NCBI GenBank assembly: GCA_016213785.1
Contig: JACQZQ010000019.1
Location: forward strand, 58,394 to 122,393
Reading direction: 5' to 3'
Origin: Acidobacteriota bacterium
Lineage (GTDB): Bacteria; Acidobacteriota; Blastocatellia; Chloracidobacteriales; JADJPF01
DNA length: 64,000 bases
A program made the position numbers and the translations under genes. Positions 26,550 to 34,670 of the stretch are shown piece after piece (position 1 is the stretch's first letter; every line of letters starts with the position of its first letter). The notes beneath the pieces are model-generated. The model saw nothing but the letters and a program-made list of their open reading frames with translations, was not told the origin of the DNA and did no database searches.

Positions 26550-27395
26550 ATGCGACACTATAATGTTCCTAGGTTAGATAAAATTAGCTATTATGTTGTT
26601 TTTTGTGATTGTGGTAAAGAAATAAAACGCTTTTATAATAGAACTGCAAAAACAGGTAAAGAGCAATTTGAAGAATGGTTTTCTAAAACAAGTCCTACTG
26701 ACCATTACTGTAGCATTTGTTTTGCTTTACTAAGTATAGCAAATAGTACTGATAAGGTAGAGAATTCTATAGAAAATACTTTTATAGAAGATACTTTTAT
26801 AGAAAATCTTACAGCTACTTCTCCTATTCAAAGTTTTATTGATGACCTTAATTCAACATATCAAACAATTTTACTTGATATTGACCCAGAAAAATCTAGC
26901 CTAGATAGTAAAAGAGAAATAGCTAAACAACTCTCGCATATTGCTGCTACTGCTTGTGCTGCGCTAGCTCTACAACCTATTCCTATTGCAGATGTTTTTG
27001 TTATTACCCCGCTTCAAGTTTTACTTGTACAAGCAATAGGTAGAGTTTATGGAGTTCCTCTTTCAACTAAAACTGCACTAGAAGTAGCTACTAATATTGG
27101 GCTTGGCGTAATTTTACAACAGATTTTTGTTGCAATGGTAAAAGTAGGTATTCCCTTAATGGGAGGATTACTAGTTTCTACTTATGTTTATACTTCTACT
27201 TTTTATATGGGGAAAATAGCACAAATTTATTTTGAAAAAGGTAGGCCCTTGACTCCTCAGGAAGTCCAACAAGTTCAAGCTACACGAAGCCGTGCTGAGG
27301 AAAGATTAAAAGAAATTGATCATCTCAAAACCATAGGCTTAATTACTGAGGAAGAATATTTTAATAAACGAACTAAAATTCTTGATGAAATTTAG
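26550..27395 (+). CDS. Zinc-finger / DUF697-like membrane-associated / SHOCT protein
   Basis: 281 aa. The N-terminal 55 residues hold a possible zinc ribbon (FCDCGKE and HYCSICFALL, a CxC...CxxC pattern). The middle, about 115-225, resembles the DUF697 membrane-associated helical domain: AATACAALALQPIPIADVFVITPLQVLLVQAIGRVYG and then GLGVILQQIFVAMVKVGIPLMGGLL. The C-terminus RLKEIDHLKTIGLITEEEYFNKRTKIL is a SHOCT motif often found at the end of oligomerising membrane proteins. It starts 285 bp from the divergent tubulin operon with the strong ribosome site GGGAAGGGAAA. A role in assembling a membrane complex is inferred from domains and context. Confidence 0.7.
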   Translation: MRHYNVPRLDKISYYVVFCDCGKEIKRFYNRTAKTGKEQFEEWFSKTSPTDHYCSICFALLSIANSTDKVENSIENTFIEDTFIENLTATSPIQSFIDDLNSTYQTILLDIDPEKSSLDSKREIAKQLSHIAATACAALALQPIPIADVFVITPLQVLLVQAIGRVYGVPLSTKTALEVATNIGLGVILQQIFVAMVKVGIPLMGGLLVSTYVYTSTFYMGKIAQIYFEKGRPLTPQEVQQVQATRSRAEERLKEIDHLKTIGLITEEEYFNKRTKILDEI

Positions 27396-27690
27396 AATAA
27401 ATTTTAGAGGCTTTAGGTTAGGTTTAATAGTTTCTAATACCTAGATATATTAAGAATCTTAATAAGTATTTTAATATTATTATTAGTTTATGGTATAGTT
27501 AGCAGGTAAAGTTTCTTCTCCTCTTAAAAGTTGTATATACTAATAAATAGAGAGAAATAACTAGACAAATCTATAAATAAACTTCGATTTACCTAAGTTT
27601 GAAAACTCATAAAATAAGGCATCAACCCAAAACAGTTTTTAGCTAGATATGCTAGATATTTAGCATCTTGGTGCAAGAAATGGAAGGTCT
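27396..27690. other. 295-bp leader region before the zinc-ribbon protein gene
   Basis: AT-rich. Apart from a 9-bp tandem duplication GCTAGATAT x2 (27642-27659) and GGAAGG as the ribosome site just before 27691, I see nothing definable. Confidence 0.4.
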
Positions 27691-29385
27691 ATGGAGCAAG
27701 GGAACACCTCTCTTACAATAAAAATTTCTGGCAAAAATCAACGTGGCGAAACATTTCAAGAAGTAGCAAGACTAGAAGCTTTTGGTAACTTTGGTGTACT
27801 TATCTATACTCTTCAACCATTAGGCTTAGGCGATATTATGCATATAACAGGTAATAATAATAGGCCTATTGCTTGTGGAGAAATAATTTGGGTAAGAGGG
27901 GGTGATAGTCCCTGTGTAGAAGTTTTACTACATCGTAATACTAGTATTGATGAGGTATTAGCTATTAATGAGAGCGTTGTGCCTCAAAAAACTGCTGCTC
28001 TACCTAGTCTTTCTAGTATTTCTGGAGGAGTTACAAAACCCTTATCAATTAGTAGTTTATCTAGTAGTGGCAAAACCTCTGCCCTTAGTGCTAACAGTCT
28101 TTCAGGTGCTACTAAAAGTCTTGACTCTAGTACAATTAAAGGTCTGCCTAACCTTAGCGGGACAGAAATAGAGCCTGGTTTTGAGGGAGAAAGTCTCCTA
28201 TGTTCTAGTTGCAACAAAGCTAATCTGGTTACTAGTAAATCTTGTAAGTTCTGTGGTAGTTACCTTTCACGCAACACTGCTACACTTAAGTCAACTACAT
28301 TAGGGAAAATCGTTCAAGAAGTTAAATCTGCACATGGTTCTGGTGCAACAGCTAGTGATAATACTATAGATATACCAAATCAAACTAAATTAGGAGCAAC
28401 TACCTCTTTAAATAGCAAGATTCCTAGTGTAAACAGTGGTAAGACTGAAAATGTTAATTTATCTGGGGATTCGGTTAATTCATCTAGTTCTAGTGTTAGA
28501 GCAAGTAGGTCAGCGCGTAGTGAGACTACTGGCAGTGCTAAAAAAATTTCTGCTAAAGATAGAGAAAGGCTAAATGTATTAGCTCAGCAGCAAAAGATAG
28601 GGTTAATTGTTTTAATATTATTTTCTATTTTATTTGCAGCGACTTTTCTACCAATAGGCTCATCTTTTGAGCCAAGTCCTTTAGATGTTGTTGAACAAAC
28701 AGGTTGTGTTCATGTTGGCACTCTTAAACGTCAAGCCTCTGAGGCTAATCGAACTGGCGAGCTTGAATATTGGACACAAGATAAAGATAAAACTACGGTT
28801 CAATTTATTAGAAAACCTATTACAGTTGGTAATGCTATAGCAGAACTAGATAGCCTAACTAAAGCAGGTGCAGAAGTGCATGGATACTGGTGTCCTAAGG
28901 CAGAAAGCAAATTAGTTACAAAAGCACAGTTACCTAAGAATTTAACAGGTCTTTGGACGTTTAATCCTACAGGAGCAAAAGCCAAAGATGCAACAACCTT
29001 TTCTTTACAATTAAAAGACCGCACCCTAGTTATAAAAGAAAAAGTTGATCAAATCGAAGTAGAGCGAACCAAAGACATTAAACAAGCAACTTATTATACT
29101 GGACAACAAAAACTTACAGTAATCTTAAATGATGTTGGAAATACTAAAGTTAACTCCGCAACTTTAAGAGAATTTAATTTCTATTTACCCTCAGGCCAAG
29201 ATCCTGTCCCTTCAGTTGAAGGAGTTTTAAGCAACACTGTAAGACCTTTTTATATAGGTGAATATAAAGATAACGCTAGCCAAATAGACCTACGCCAAAT
29301 CCTAATGTATGTTTTTGGAGGTTTATCAGGCTTATCACTAGTCTATTTAGGATTTAATTTTTATCAAATGAAATCAGTCTTATGA
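27691..29385 (+). CDS. PilZ-like / zinc-ribbon / transmembrane protein of unknown function
   Basis: 564 aa. Residues 1-90 look like a PilZ-type beta barrel (GKNQRGETFQEVARLEAFGNFG, then ACGEIIWVRGG). A Ser/Leu-rich low-complexity region runs from about 100 to 165. A clear zinc ribbon is at about 169-195 (LLCSSCNKAN and SCKFCGSYLS). A second Ser/Thr-rich region follows, then a transmembrane helix near 303-322 (IGLIVLILFSILFAATFLPI), an extracytoplasmic domain of about 200 residues and a final helix ILMYVFGGLSGLSLVYLGF. It overlaps the next gene by 4 bp (ATGA), so the VWA protein is translated with it. Candidate partner of the tubulin-like system by location. Confidence 0.65.
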   Translation: MEQGNTSLTIKISGKNQRGETFQEVARLEAFGNFGVLIYTLQPLGLGDIMHITGNNNRPIACGEIIWVRGGDSPCVEVLLHRNTSIDEVLAINESVVPQKTAALPSLSSISGGVTKPLSISSLSSSGKTSALSANSLSGATKSLDSSTIKGLPNLSGTEIEPGFEGESLLCSSCNKANLVTSKSCKFCGSYLSRNTATLKSTTLGKIVQEVKSAHGSGATASDNTIDIPNQTKLGATTSLNSKIPSVNSGKTENVNLSGDSVNSSSSSVRASRSARSETTGSAKKISAKDRERLNVLAQQQKIGLIVLILFSILFAATFLPIGSSFEPSPLDVVEQTGCVHVGTLKRQASEANRTGELEYWTQDKDKTTVQFIRKPITVGNAIAELDSLTKAGAEVHGYWCPKAESKLVTKAQLPKNLTGLWTFNPTGAKAKDATTFSLQLKDRTLVIKEKVDQIEVERTKDIKQATYYTGQQKLTVILNDVGNTKVNSATLREFNFYLPSGQDPVPSVEGVLSNTVRPFYIGEYKDNASQIDLRQILMYVFGGLSGLSLVYLGFNFYQMKSVL

Positions 29386-30299
29386 AAAAAGCAATTTTTT
29401 TACTATGGATTTTCTTGCTCTTAATTACTAGTAGTACTTATACCGGTATTGCTCAATCTGGCCGTAATAGCGGTAGTACAACAGATGTTGCTACACAGCT
29501 TAGTGTTATTGTCCATAATAGAACTACTGAACAGGTCAACTTAAATAAAGATAATTTAGCTCTATTTGATGGAGGAATTGAACAGGAAATAGAGTATTTT
29601 CGCTATGATTCTACAGGTGCAAGAATAATTATTTTAGCTGATAATAGCCAAACTCTGCGTACTGATCCAACCATAGTACAACAAATTGCCCAAGCTATAA
29701 TTAAAGAGCTAAAGCCAGAAGATAGACTTATGGTAATAGGTTATGCTGAACAAGCAGAAATTTTTTCTGATTTTACTAATGATGTTAAAAACTTAACAAA
29801 TTCTACTACACAATTTCGTAAACAAGGCTTACCAAAACTCTATGATGCTTTAGTTGCTAGTGTTGGAGATGGTTTTCGTAAACAAATAGGAGTAAGTAAA
29901 CGTGCAATTGTCCTAATCTCTGATGGCTATGATAAAGATAGCAGAATAAAATATGAAGAAGCCTTAAGTTATCTTCTAAATGAAAATGTTGTAATTTATG
30001 CTTTTCAAACACCAGATCGTAGCTATGGAGCAATTCGCCCTAAAGACGCAGGGCCAAAACCTGTTGATGCCATTACGTCCTTAGCTGATTCAACAGGGGG
30101 ACTATTATTTAAGGTCGATAAAGTAGAAAATATAGCTGAAGATGCAAAAACTTTAATGAAAGAGCTAAAAGAAAACTGGTTTACTCTAGCTTATAAACCT
30201 AAAGGAGTTAACTTAGTTAATACCAGAAGACTACTTGTTACAACTCCTAGTGATAAATTAACAATACGAACCAAGAAACTCCATCCACCACAACTCTAA
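29382..30299 (+). CDS. Secreted VWFA-related protein
   Basis: 305 aa with a signal peptide (KKAIFLLWIFLLLITSSTYTGIA, cleavage before QS). It resembles the VWFA-related family common in Acidobacteria (TIGR03436-like): an initial strand VATQLSVIVHNRTTEQVNLNKDNLALFDGG, then the A-domain core ARIIILADNSQTLRTD, GLPKLYDALVAS, RAIVLISDGYDKDS and ENVVIYAFQ. The MIDAS first motif is DNSQT rather than DxSxS, so metal binding may be altered. Overlaps the preceding membrane-protein gene by ATGA and is followed by a good terminator. Acts in the periplasm or at the cell surface. Confidence 0.82.
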   Translation: MKKAIFLLWIFLLLITSSTYTGIAQSGRNSGSTTDVATQLSVIVHNRTTEQVNLNKDNLALFDGGIEQEIEYFRYDSTGARIIILADNSQTLRTDPTIVQQIAQAIIKELKPEDRLMVIGYAEQAEIFSDFTNDVKNLTNSTTQFRKQGLPKLYDALVASVGDGFRKQIGVSKRAIVLISDGYDKDSRIKYEEALSYLLNENVVIYAFQTPDRSYGAIRPKDAGPKPVDAITSLADSTGGLLFKVDKVENIAEDAKTLMKELKENWFTLAYKPKGVNLVNTRRLLVTTPSDKLTIRTKKLHPPQL

Positions 30300-30330
30300 G
30301 GTTTTAAGAAAAAACAAATAGAGAAAAAAT

Positions 30331-30370
30331 AGCCAGCACTAGTAAAACTAATGCTGGTTATTAATTTTTT
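30331..30370 (+). terminator. Rho-independent terminator of the zinc-ribbon/VWA operon
   Basis: Stem of 13 bp with G-T mismatches (AGCCAGCACTAGT / ACTAATGCTGGTT, 30331-30359, loop AAA), then TATTAATTTTTT. It sits 31 bp after the VWA stop. Confidence 0.85.
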
Positions 30371-30384
30371 CGGGAATATAAATT

Positions 30385-30531
30385 TTAAGCTCTAGAAACA
30401 GTAGCTCTATTTAACTTGCTAGCTGTGCTAACTGTGTTAACTTTTCTTAAATGGCTATTAATATTAATTGTTGCTAAAGTGATTTTATGCGCTTTTAGTG
30501 CGGCTAATTTGAGGTTTTTAGCAAATACCAT
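30385..30531 (-). CDS. Possible 48-aa basic small protein
   Basis: An ATG-to-TAA frame reading MVFAKNLKLAALKAHKITLA and ending KLNRATVSRA. It is highly basic (about ten Lys/Arg) with no acidic residues, and the KLNRATVSRA end looks like a recognition-helix segment. The ribosome site is weak (TTAAGAAT), and part of the composition may be chance. It lies downstream of the EamA gene on the same strand, separated by the dyad at 30560-30577. Treat as hypothetical. Confidence 0.3.
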   Translation of the reverse strand: MVFAKNLKLAALKAHKITLATININSHLRKVNTVSTASKLNRATVSRA

Positions 30532-30559
30532 ATTCTTAAAACATTTTTAAATTAGAAAA

Positions 30560-30577
30560 TGAATGACTGTTCATTCA
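30560..30577. promoter_or_regulatory. Perfect 18-bp dyad, TetR-type operator candidate
   Basis: TGAATGA-CTGT-TCATTCA has 7-bp arms and a 4-bp centre. The arrangement resembles operators of TetR/AcrR-family repressors. It stands between the EamA stop (30588) and the small basic frame (30531). No TetR gene is in the window. Confidence 0.5.
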
Positions 30578-30587
30578 ATATATCGGA

Positions 30588-31541
30588 TTAATTTGCTGAG
30601 TTGTTGCTAGGAGGTCGGGAAAAAATTTTTATTTCTGAAATAATAATTGCAATGATTATTAAAATACCTCCAACAATGGTTCGCCAAGTGATTTTTTCAC
30701 CAGCAAAAATATAGGCCATTATTGAAGCAAAAGCGGGTTCTAGGCTAAAGATAATAGCTGCTCTTGTTGCAGTGACATATTTTTGAGCAAAAGTCTGAGC
30801 AAAAATAGTTAAAATTGTTGCTATTGTACCCAAATAAACTAGTTGTAAAATCATCTTAAAACTATCAAAAGGCCAAGAATTATTAGCAAGTATTGATAAC
30901 TTATTTAGTATTGGAAAAGACACAGCTAAAATAGGAAAACATATTTTTGATAAGTTAAATAAAATAGCTGCTGTAACAATTTGCCCAAGTAACAAAGGTT
31001 TTGATGGAACACGTTGTGTCCAAACTCCTGTAAAAACAATATGGAAAGCCCAAAAAATTGTACCAATTAGAGTTAATATATCTCCTATATTAATAGGCTC
31101 ATTTTTTCCTGGAAGTGTGATAATAGTAAATCCAATAGTAGCTAAAAATATTGCTAAAAGGTGTTCACTAATAATTTTACTACGACTAATAAAGTAGCTA
31201 AAAAAAGGTACAATAATTACTGTAACTCCAGTAACAAAACCTGATTTAGAAGCGCTAGTATAAATAAGCCCTGCTGCTTGAAATAAAAAACCACCATAAA
31301 GCATTGAGCCTAAAACAATACCGCCTTTAATAGATTTAACATCTAGTTTTTGCTTATAAGAAATCGCTATTAAAAGTAGACTTGCAATTAAAAACCTAGT
31401 ACTTAGGTAATTTATAGGTGGTACTTGGCTAACAACTTCTTTAGCCATAAAAAATGTACTACCCCAAATAAAAGTAACCCCAACTAATACTAAGTCATAC
31501 TTAAATTGCTGAAGATTTTTTGTAAGAGGTAATATAGACAT
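30588..31541 (-). CDS. EamA/DMT-superfamily transporter
   Basis: 317-aa integral membrane protein with about ten hydrophobic helices in two EamA repeats: YDLVLVGVTFIWGSTFFMAKEVV opens the first and IGDILTLIGTIFWAFHIVFTGVW opens the second. The typical SLEPAFASIMAYIFAGEKITW motif lies near the C-terminus, and an Arg/Pro/Asn tail follows. DMT carriers export amino acids, nucleotides or drugs; the substrate cannot be told. Its ATG overlaps the stop of the preceding gene by one base (TAATG), so the two are translationally coupled. Confidence 0.9.
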   Translation of the reverse strand: MSILPLTKNLQQFKYDLVLVGVTFIWGSTFFMAKEVVSQVPPINYLSTRFLIASLLLIAISYKQKLDVKSIKGGIVLGSMLYGGFLFQAAGLIYTSASKSGFVTGVTVIIVPFFSYFISRSKIISEHLLAIFLATIGFTIITLPGKNEPINIGDILTLIGTIFWAFHIVFTGVWTQRVPSKPLLLGQIVTAAILFNLSKICFPILAVSFPILNKLSILANNSWPFDSFKMILQLVYLGTIATILTIFAQTFAQKYVTATRAAIIFSLEPAFASIMAYIFAGEKITWRTIVGGILIIIAIIISEIKIFSRPPSNNSAN

Positions 31542-32242
31542 TAGTTTGTAGTAATTAGCTTTGCTCTATTAGCTATCTCCATTGCTCTATAATAAAAATC
31601 CTTAAATTTTTCTTCAGGGAGTGTATGTCTATGGCCTGATAAAATACCTGAATTGGCTGCTAAAACATCATATAACCCTAAATGTACCCATTCCCAAAGC
31701 CCTGAAGTAAAATTATAAGCATACATTGCTTCTGAAATAGAGTCTCTTATAGTTTGGCATTCTAGGCGGGAAATATTATTTTCTTCTAAAAGCCTTAGAG
31801 TATTTTCTTGGTCTTCAGGAGAAAATTCTGTATCTAAAAATGGGTCTAAGATATATGACCAGACATCTACACGAGAAACTAAAGGAATTTGATTTATTTG
31901 AGCCACTCTTTCTAACTCTCTTTTTAGTTCAGCAGGAATAAAAAGAATTTCACCTTGTTTAGTTCTTATTTCAGGAGGAAAAGCGGCTGGTAAAATTTCT
32001 TGTATATTAGTATAACTAACTAATCCTGATGGATAGACAGATGCGGCCTTAAAGATATAGTTTTGAAAAAAAATTCCTTCAGGTCGAAAGTAGGTTTTAG
32101 AATCTATTTCTGAAATAGGTTCAACTCCAATTGGGTAAGTTAATTTATCATAAAGATAAAGCAGTGTTTTAATGATTTCGTTCCAAATTTGTTTAATAAA
32201 CTCAATCACAAAATTATTCCTTCTTATTGTTAATCTAAGCAT
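31541..32242 (-). CDS. Conserved-looking protein of unknown function, coupled to the EamA gene
   Basis: 233 aa, soluble and acidic, no signal peptide. It does not match a family I know. Visible features: an N-terminal amphipathic helix (FVIEFIKQIWNEIIKTLLYLYDKLTYPIGVEPI), a central region with SRVDVWSYILDPFLDTEFSPEDQ, and a C-terminal half rich in aromatic residues (YAYNFTSGLWEWVHLGLYDVLAA). The stop shares a base with the EamA start, which implies a functional link with that transporter. A start at ATG 32242 has only a weak purine-rich region upstream. Confidence 0.65.
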   Translation of the reverse strand: MLRLTIRRNNFVIEFIKQIWNEIIKTLLYLYDKLTYPIGVEPISEIDSKTYFRPEGIFFQNYIFKAASVYPSGLVSYTNIQEILPAAFPPEIRTKQGEILFIPAELKRELERVAQINQIPLVSRVDVWSYILDPFLDTEFSPEDQENTLRLLEENNISRLECQTIRDSISEAMYAYNFTSGLWEWVHLGLYDVLAANSGILSGHRHTLPEEKFKDFYYRAMEIANRAKLITTN

Positions 32243-32382
32243 TATTAATTATAAAGAGATTTCTAGCAATGCTAAGAAAACCTTTTAATTAAAGATTATT
32301 TCTAGCTTATAAGCAAATATTGGATATAATTACCAAATCTTTCTTGGCTTTAACAAAAATCCTAATTTTTCTAAATATACAT

Positions 32383-33690
32383 ATGTGTGCAATTTTACTA
32401 AAAAATGCTAGTTTGGTTTGTTTTGACCCTATTAACATTGATATTTGTGATTTAAGAATAGATAAAGGAAAAGTAATTGAGCGTGATAAGCCTCTTATTG
32501 CTCAACAAGATGACGAAGTAATAGATTGTTCTGAAAAGTTAGTTTTTCCTGGCATAGTTTGTGCGCATACTCATCTTTATTCAGCCTTGGCTAGAGGTAT
32601 GCCACCACCAAAACAAACCCCTACTAATTTCTATGAGATTCTAAAATATATTTGGTGGAGACTTGATAGAGCACTTGATGAAGAAACTATTTATTGGAGT
32701 GCTATTGCTGGCGGGCTTGATGCTATTGGTAGTGGTACAACTACTTTAATTGATCATCATGCTTCACCTGAATTTATAACAAATTCTCTATCAATAATTA
32801 AACAAGCTCTTTCTGATCTTGGTCTTAGGGCAGTACTTTGTTATGAAGTTACCGATAGAAATGGATTAATGGGGCGTGACCTTGGCTTAAAAGAAAGCCG
32901 AAATGCTTTAACTACTTTAACTAATACTAGAGGGCTTTACCGTGCTTTAGTTGGCGGACATGCGGCCTTTACTCTAGATAATACTTCATTAAAAGCCTTA
33001 GCTGATCTAGCTTCAGAGTTTAATTGCGGTGTTCATCTTCATGTAGCTGAAGACCTCTTAGATGAAAAACATGCACCAGAGCATTATCAAATGTCTTTAA
33101 TAGAACGACTTGAGCAAACAGGAGTGCTACGCCCTGGGTCAATTCTTGCGCACTGTACACATTTTGACAAAGATGCTCTAAGAATTGCTCAAATGTCAGG
33201 GTGTTGGCTAGTACATAATCCTCGCTCTAATATGAATAACAGCGTAGGCTATGCTAAAGTACTAGACTTTGGTTCTCGCTCAGCACTTGGAACAGATGGT
33301 ATCGGCGCAGATATGTTTGAAGAAGCTAAATTTGCTTTTTATAAATCTCGTGATGCAAAAACCCCTCTTTCTGCCGAAAGGATTTTAAGCTTACTTGCAG
33401 GAGGCCAACACTTAGCAAGTGAGATTTTTGACGAACAATTACAAACGCTTAATATTGGAGCAAGTGCAGACTTAGTTTTATTTGATTATCCGTCGCCTAC
33501 ACCACTTACAGCAGAAAATTTTGCTTGGCATTTTATTTTTGGTATGTCTTCTGCCCAAGTTAGTAGCGTAATGGTTCAAGGTAAATTTTTGCTTAAAGAT
33601 GGTAAATATCAAACAATTAACGCAGTTGAAGCAACGGAAAAAACACGTCAAGCTGCTATAAAATTATGGAAAAAAATGCAAGAACTATAA
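32383..33690 (+). CDS. ssnA: SsnA-like amidohydrolase (ATZ/TRZ-type deaminase)
   Basis: About 435 aa from ATG 32383 (MCAILLKNASLVCFD), which matches family N-termini. An upstream TTG at 32320 would add 21 hydrophobic residues and is unlikely. Metal ligands of the amidohydrolase barrel are visible: HTH in GIVCAHTHLYSALARGMPPP, His in VHLHVAEDLLDEKHAPEH, His in SILAHCTHFDKDAL and Asp in ALGTDGIGADMFEE. The region between resembles SsnA, a member of the 8-oxoguanine/atrazine deaminase group found beside selenium-dependent molybdenum hydroxylases. It heads a four-gene rightward run for purine or hydantoin breakdown. The exact substrate is inferred. Confidence 0.8.
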   Translation: MCAILLKNASLVCFDPINIDICDLRIDKGKVIERDKPLIAQQDDEVIDCSEKLVFPGIVCAHTHLYSALARGMPPPKQTPTNFYEILKYIWWRLDRALDEETIYWSAIAGGLDAIGSGTTTLIDHHASPEFITNSLSIIKQALSDLGLRAVLCYEVTDRNGLMGRDLGLKESRNALTTLTNTRGLYRALVGGHAAFTLDNTSLKALADLASEFNCGVHLHVAEDLLDEKHAPEHYQMSLIERLEQTGVLRPGSILAHCTHFDKDALRIAQMSGCWLVHNPRSNMNNSVGYAKVLDFGSRSALGTDGIGADMFEEAKFAFYKSRDAKTPLSAERILSLLAGGQHLASEIFDEQLQTLNIGASADLVLFDYPSPTPLTAENFAWHFIFGMSSAQVSSVMVQGKFLLKDGKYQTINAVEATEKTRQAAIKLWKKMQEL

Positions 33691-33717
33691 TTAATTTAAG
33701 GAGAAAACTTTTAATTT

Positions 33718-34593
33718 ATGCCTAGAATTGTTAAATGTGGTCTAATTCAAGCTAGTAATCCTGCTGCTTCTAGTGAATCTTTAGATGTAATAAAAAAAGC
33801 AATGATTGATAAACACTTGCCTATGATTGAGCAAGCTGCTAGTCAAGGAGTTCAAATCCTTTGTTTACAAGAAATTTTCTATGGCCCTTATTTTTGTGCT
33901 GAGCAAAACCCAAGATGGTACGGCACAACAGAACGTATTCCAGACGGCCCAACTACCCAATTAATGATGGAACTTGCTAAAAAACATCGAATGGTTATAG
34001 TAGTTCCAATTTATGAAGAGGATATGACAGGGGTTTACTATAACACTGCTGCTGTAATTGATGCTGATGGAAAATATCTAGGAAAATATCGTAAGACACA
34101 TATTCCTCATTGTTTACCTGGTTTTTGGGAAAAATTCTATTTTACTCCAGGAAATCTAGGCTACCCAGTTTTTGACACAGCTTTTGCTAAAGTAGGTGTT
34201 TATATTTGTTATGACCGCCATTTTCCAGAAGGCGCTCGTGCTTTAGGCTTAAATGGTGCTGAAATAGTCTTTATCCCTTCTGCCACTGTTGCAGGACACT
34301 CTGAATATCTTTGGGAATTAGAACAAACCTCCCATGCTGTTGCTAATGGTTATTTTGTAGGCACAATTAACCGCGTAGGGCATGAACAGCCTTGGGATAT
34401 TGGCGAATTTTATGGTAAAAGCTATTTTTGCAACCCAAGAGGTAAAATAATTGCACAAGCTAGCCGAGATAAAGATGAGCTTGTAGTAACAGACTTAGAC
34501 CTAGATATGATCCAAGAAGTTCGTACACAATGGCAATTCTACCGTGATCGTAGACCTGAACTCTATGATGATATCTCAAGGGTAAAAAGATAA
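33718..34593 (+). CDS. Nitrilase-superfamily carbamoyl amidohydrolase (beta-ureidopropionase-like)
   Basis: 291 aa. The catalytic triad is clear: E52 (CLQEIFYGPYFC), K126 (YRKTHIP) and C164 (VYICYDRHFPEG). The FYGPYFCAEQNPRWY and RTQWQFYRDRRPELYDDI segments are typical of N-carbamoyl-beta-alanine/N-carbamoylputrescine amidohydrolases, which release ammonia and CO2 from N-carbamoyl compounds. It follows the ssnA-like gene by 27 bp with ribosome site AAGGAGAAAAC, so it is in the same operon. That placement favours a role late in pyrimidine, purine or hydantoin catabolism. Confidence 0.9.
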   Translation: MPRIVKCGLIQASNPAASSESLDVIKKAMIDKHLPMIEQAASQGVQILCLQEIFYGPYFCAEQNPRWYGTTERIPDGPTTQLMMELAKKHRMVIVVPIYEEDMTGVYYNTAAVIDADGKYLGKYRKTHIPHCLPGFWEKFYFTPGNLGYPVFDTAFAKVGVYICYDRHFPEGARALGLNGAEIVFIPSATVAGHSEYLWELEQTSHAVANGYFVGTINRVGHEQPWDIGEFYGKSYFCNPRGKIIAQASRDKDELVVTDLDLDMIQEVRTQWQFYRDRRPELYDDISRVKR

Positions 34594-34620
34594 GGGTAAC
34601 TACATAATTCTATCCCTGTT

Positions 34621-34638
34621 AAGATTAAGATTAAGATT
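34621..34638. repeat. Three tandem AAGATT units
   Basis: A hexamer repeated three times in the 77-bp gap between the carbamoyl amidohydrolase and D-aminoacylase-like genes. Probably simple-sequence slippage. Confidence 0.6.
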
Positions 34639-34670
34639 AAATTTAGAATAGATTAATTTGAGGACTTACA

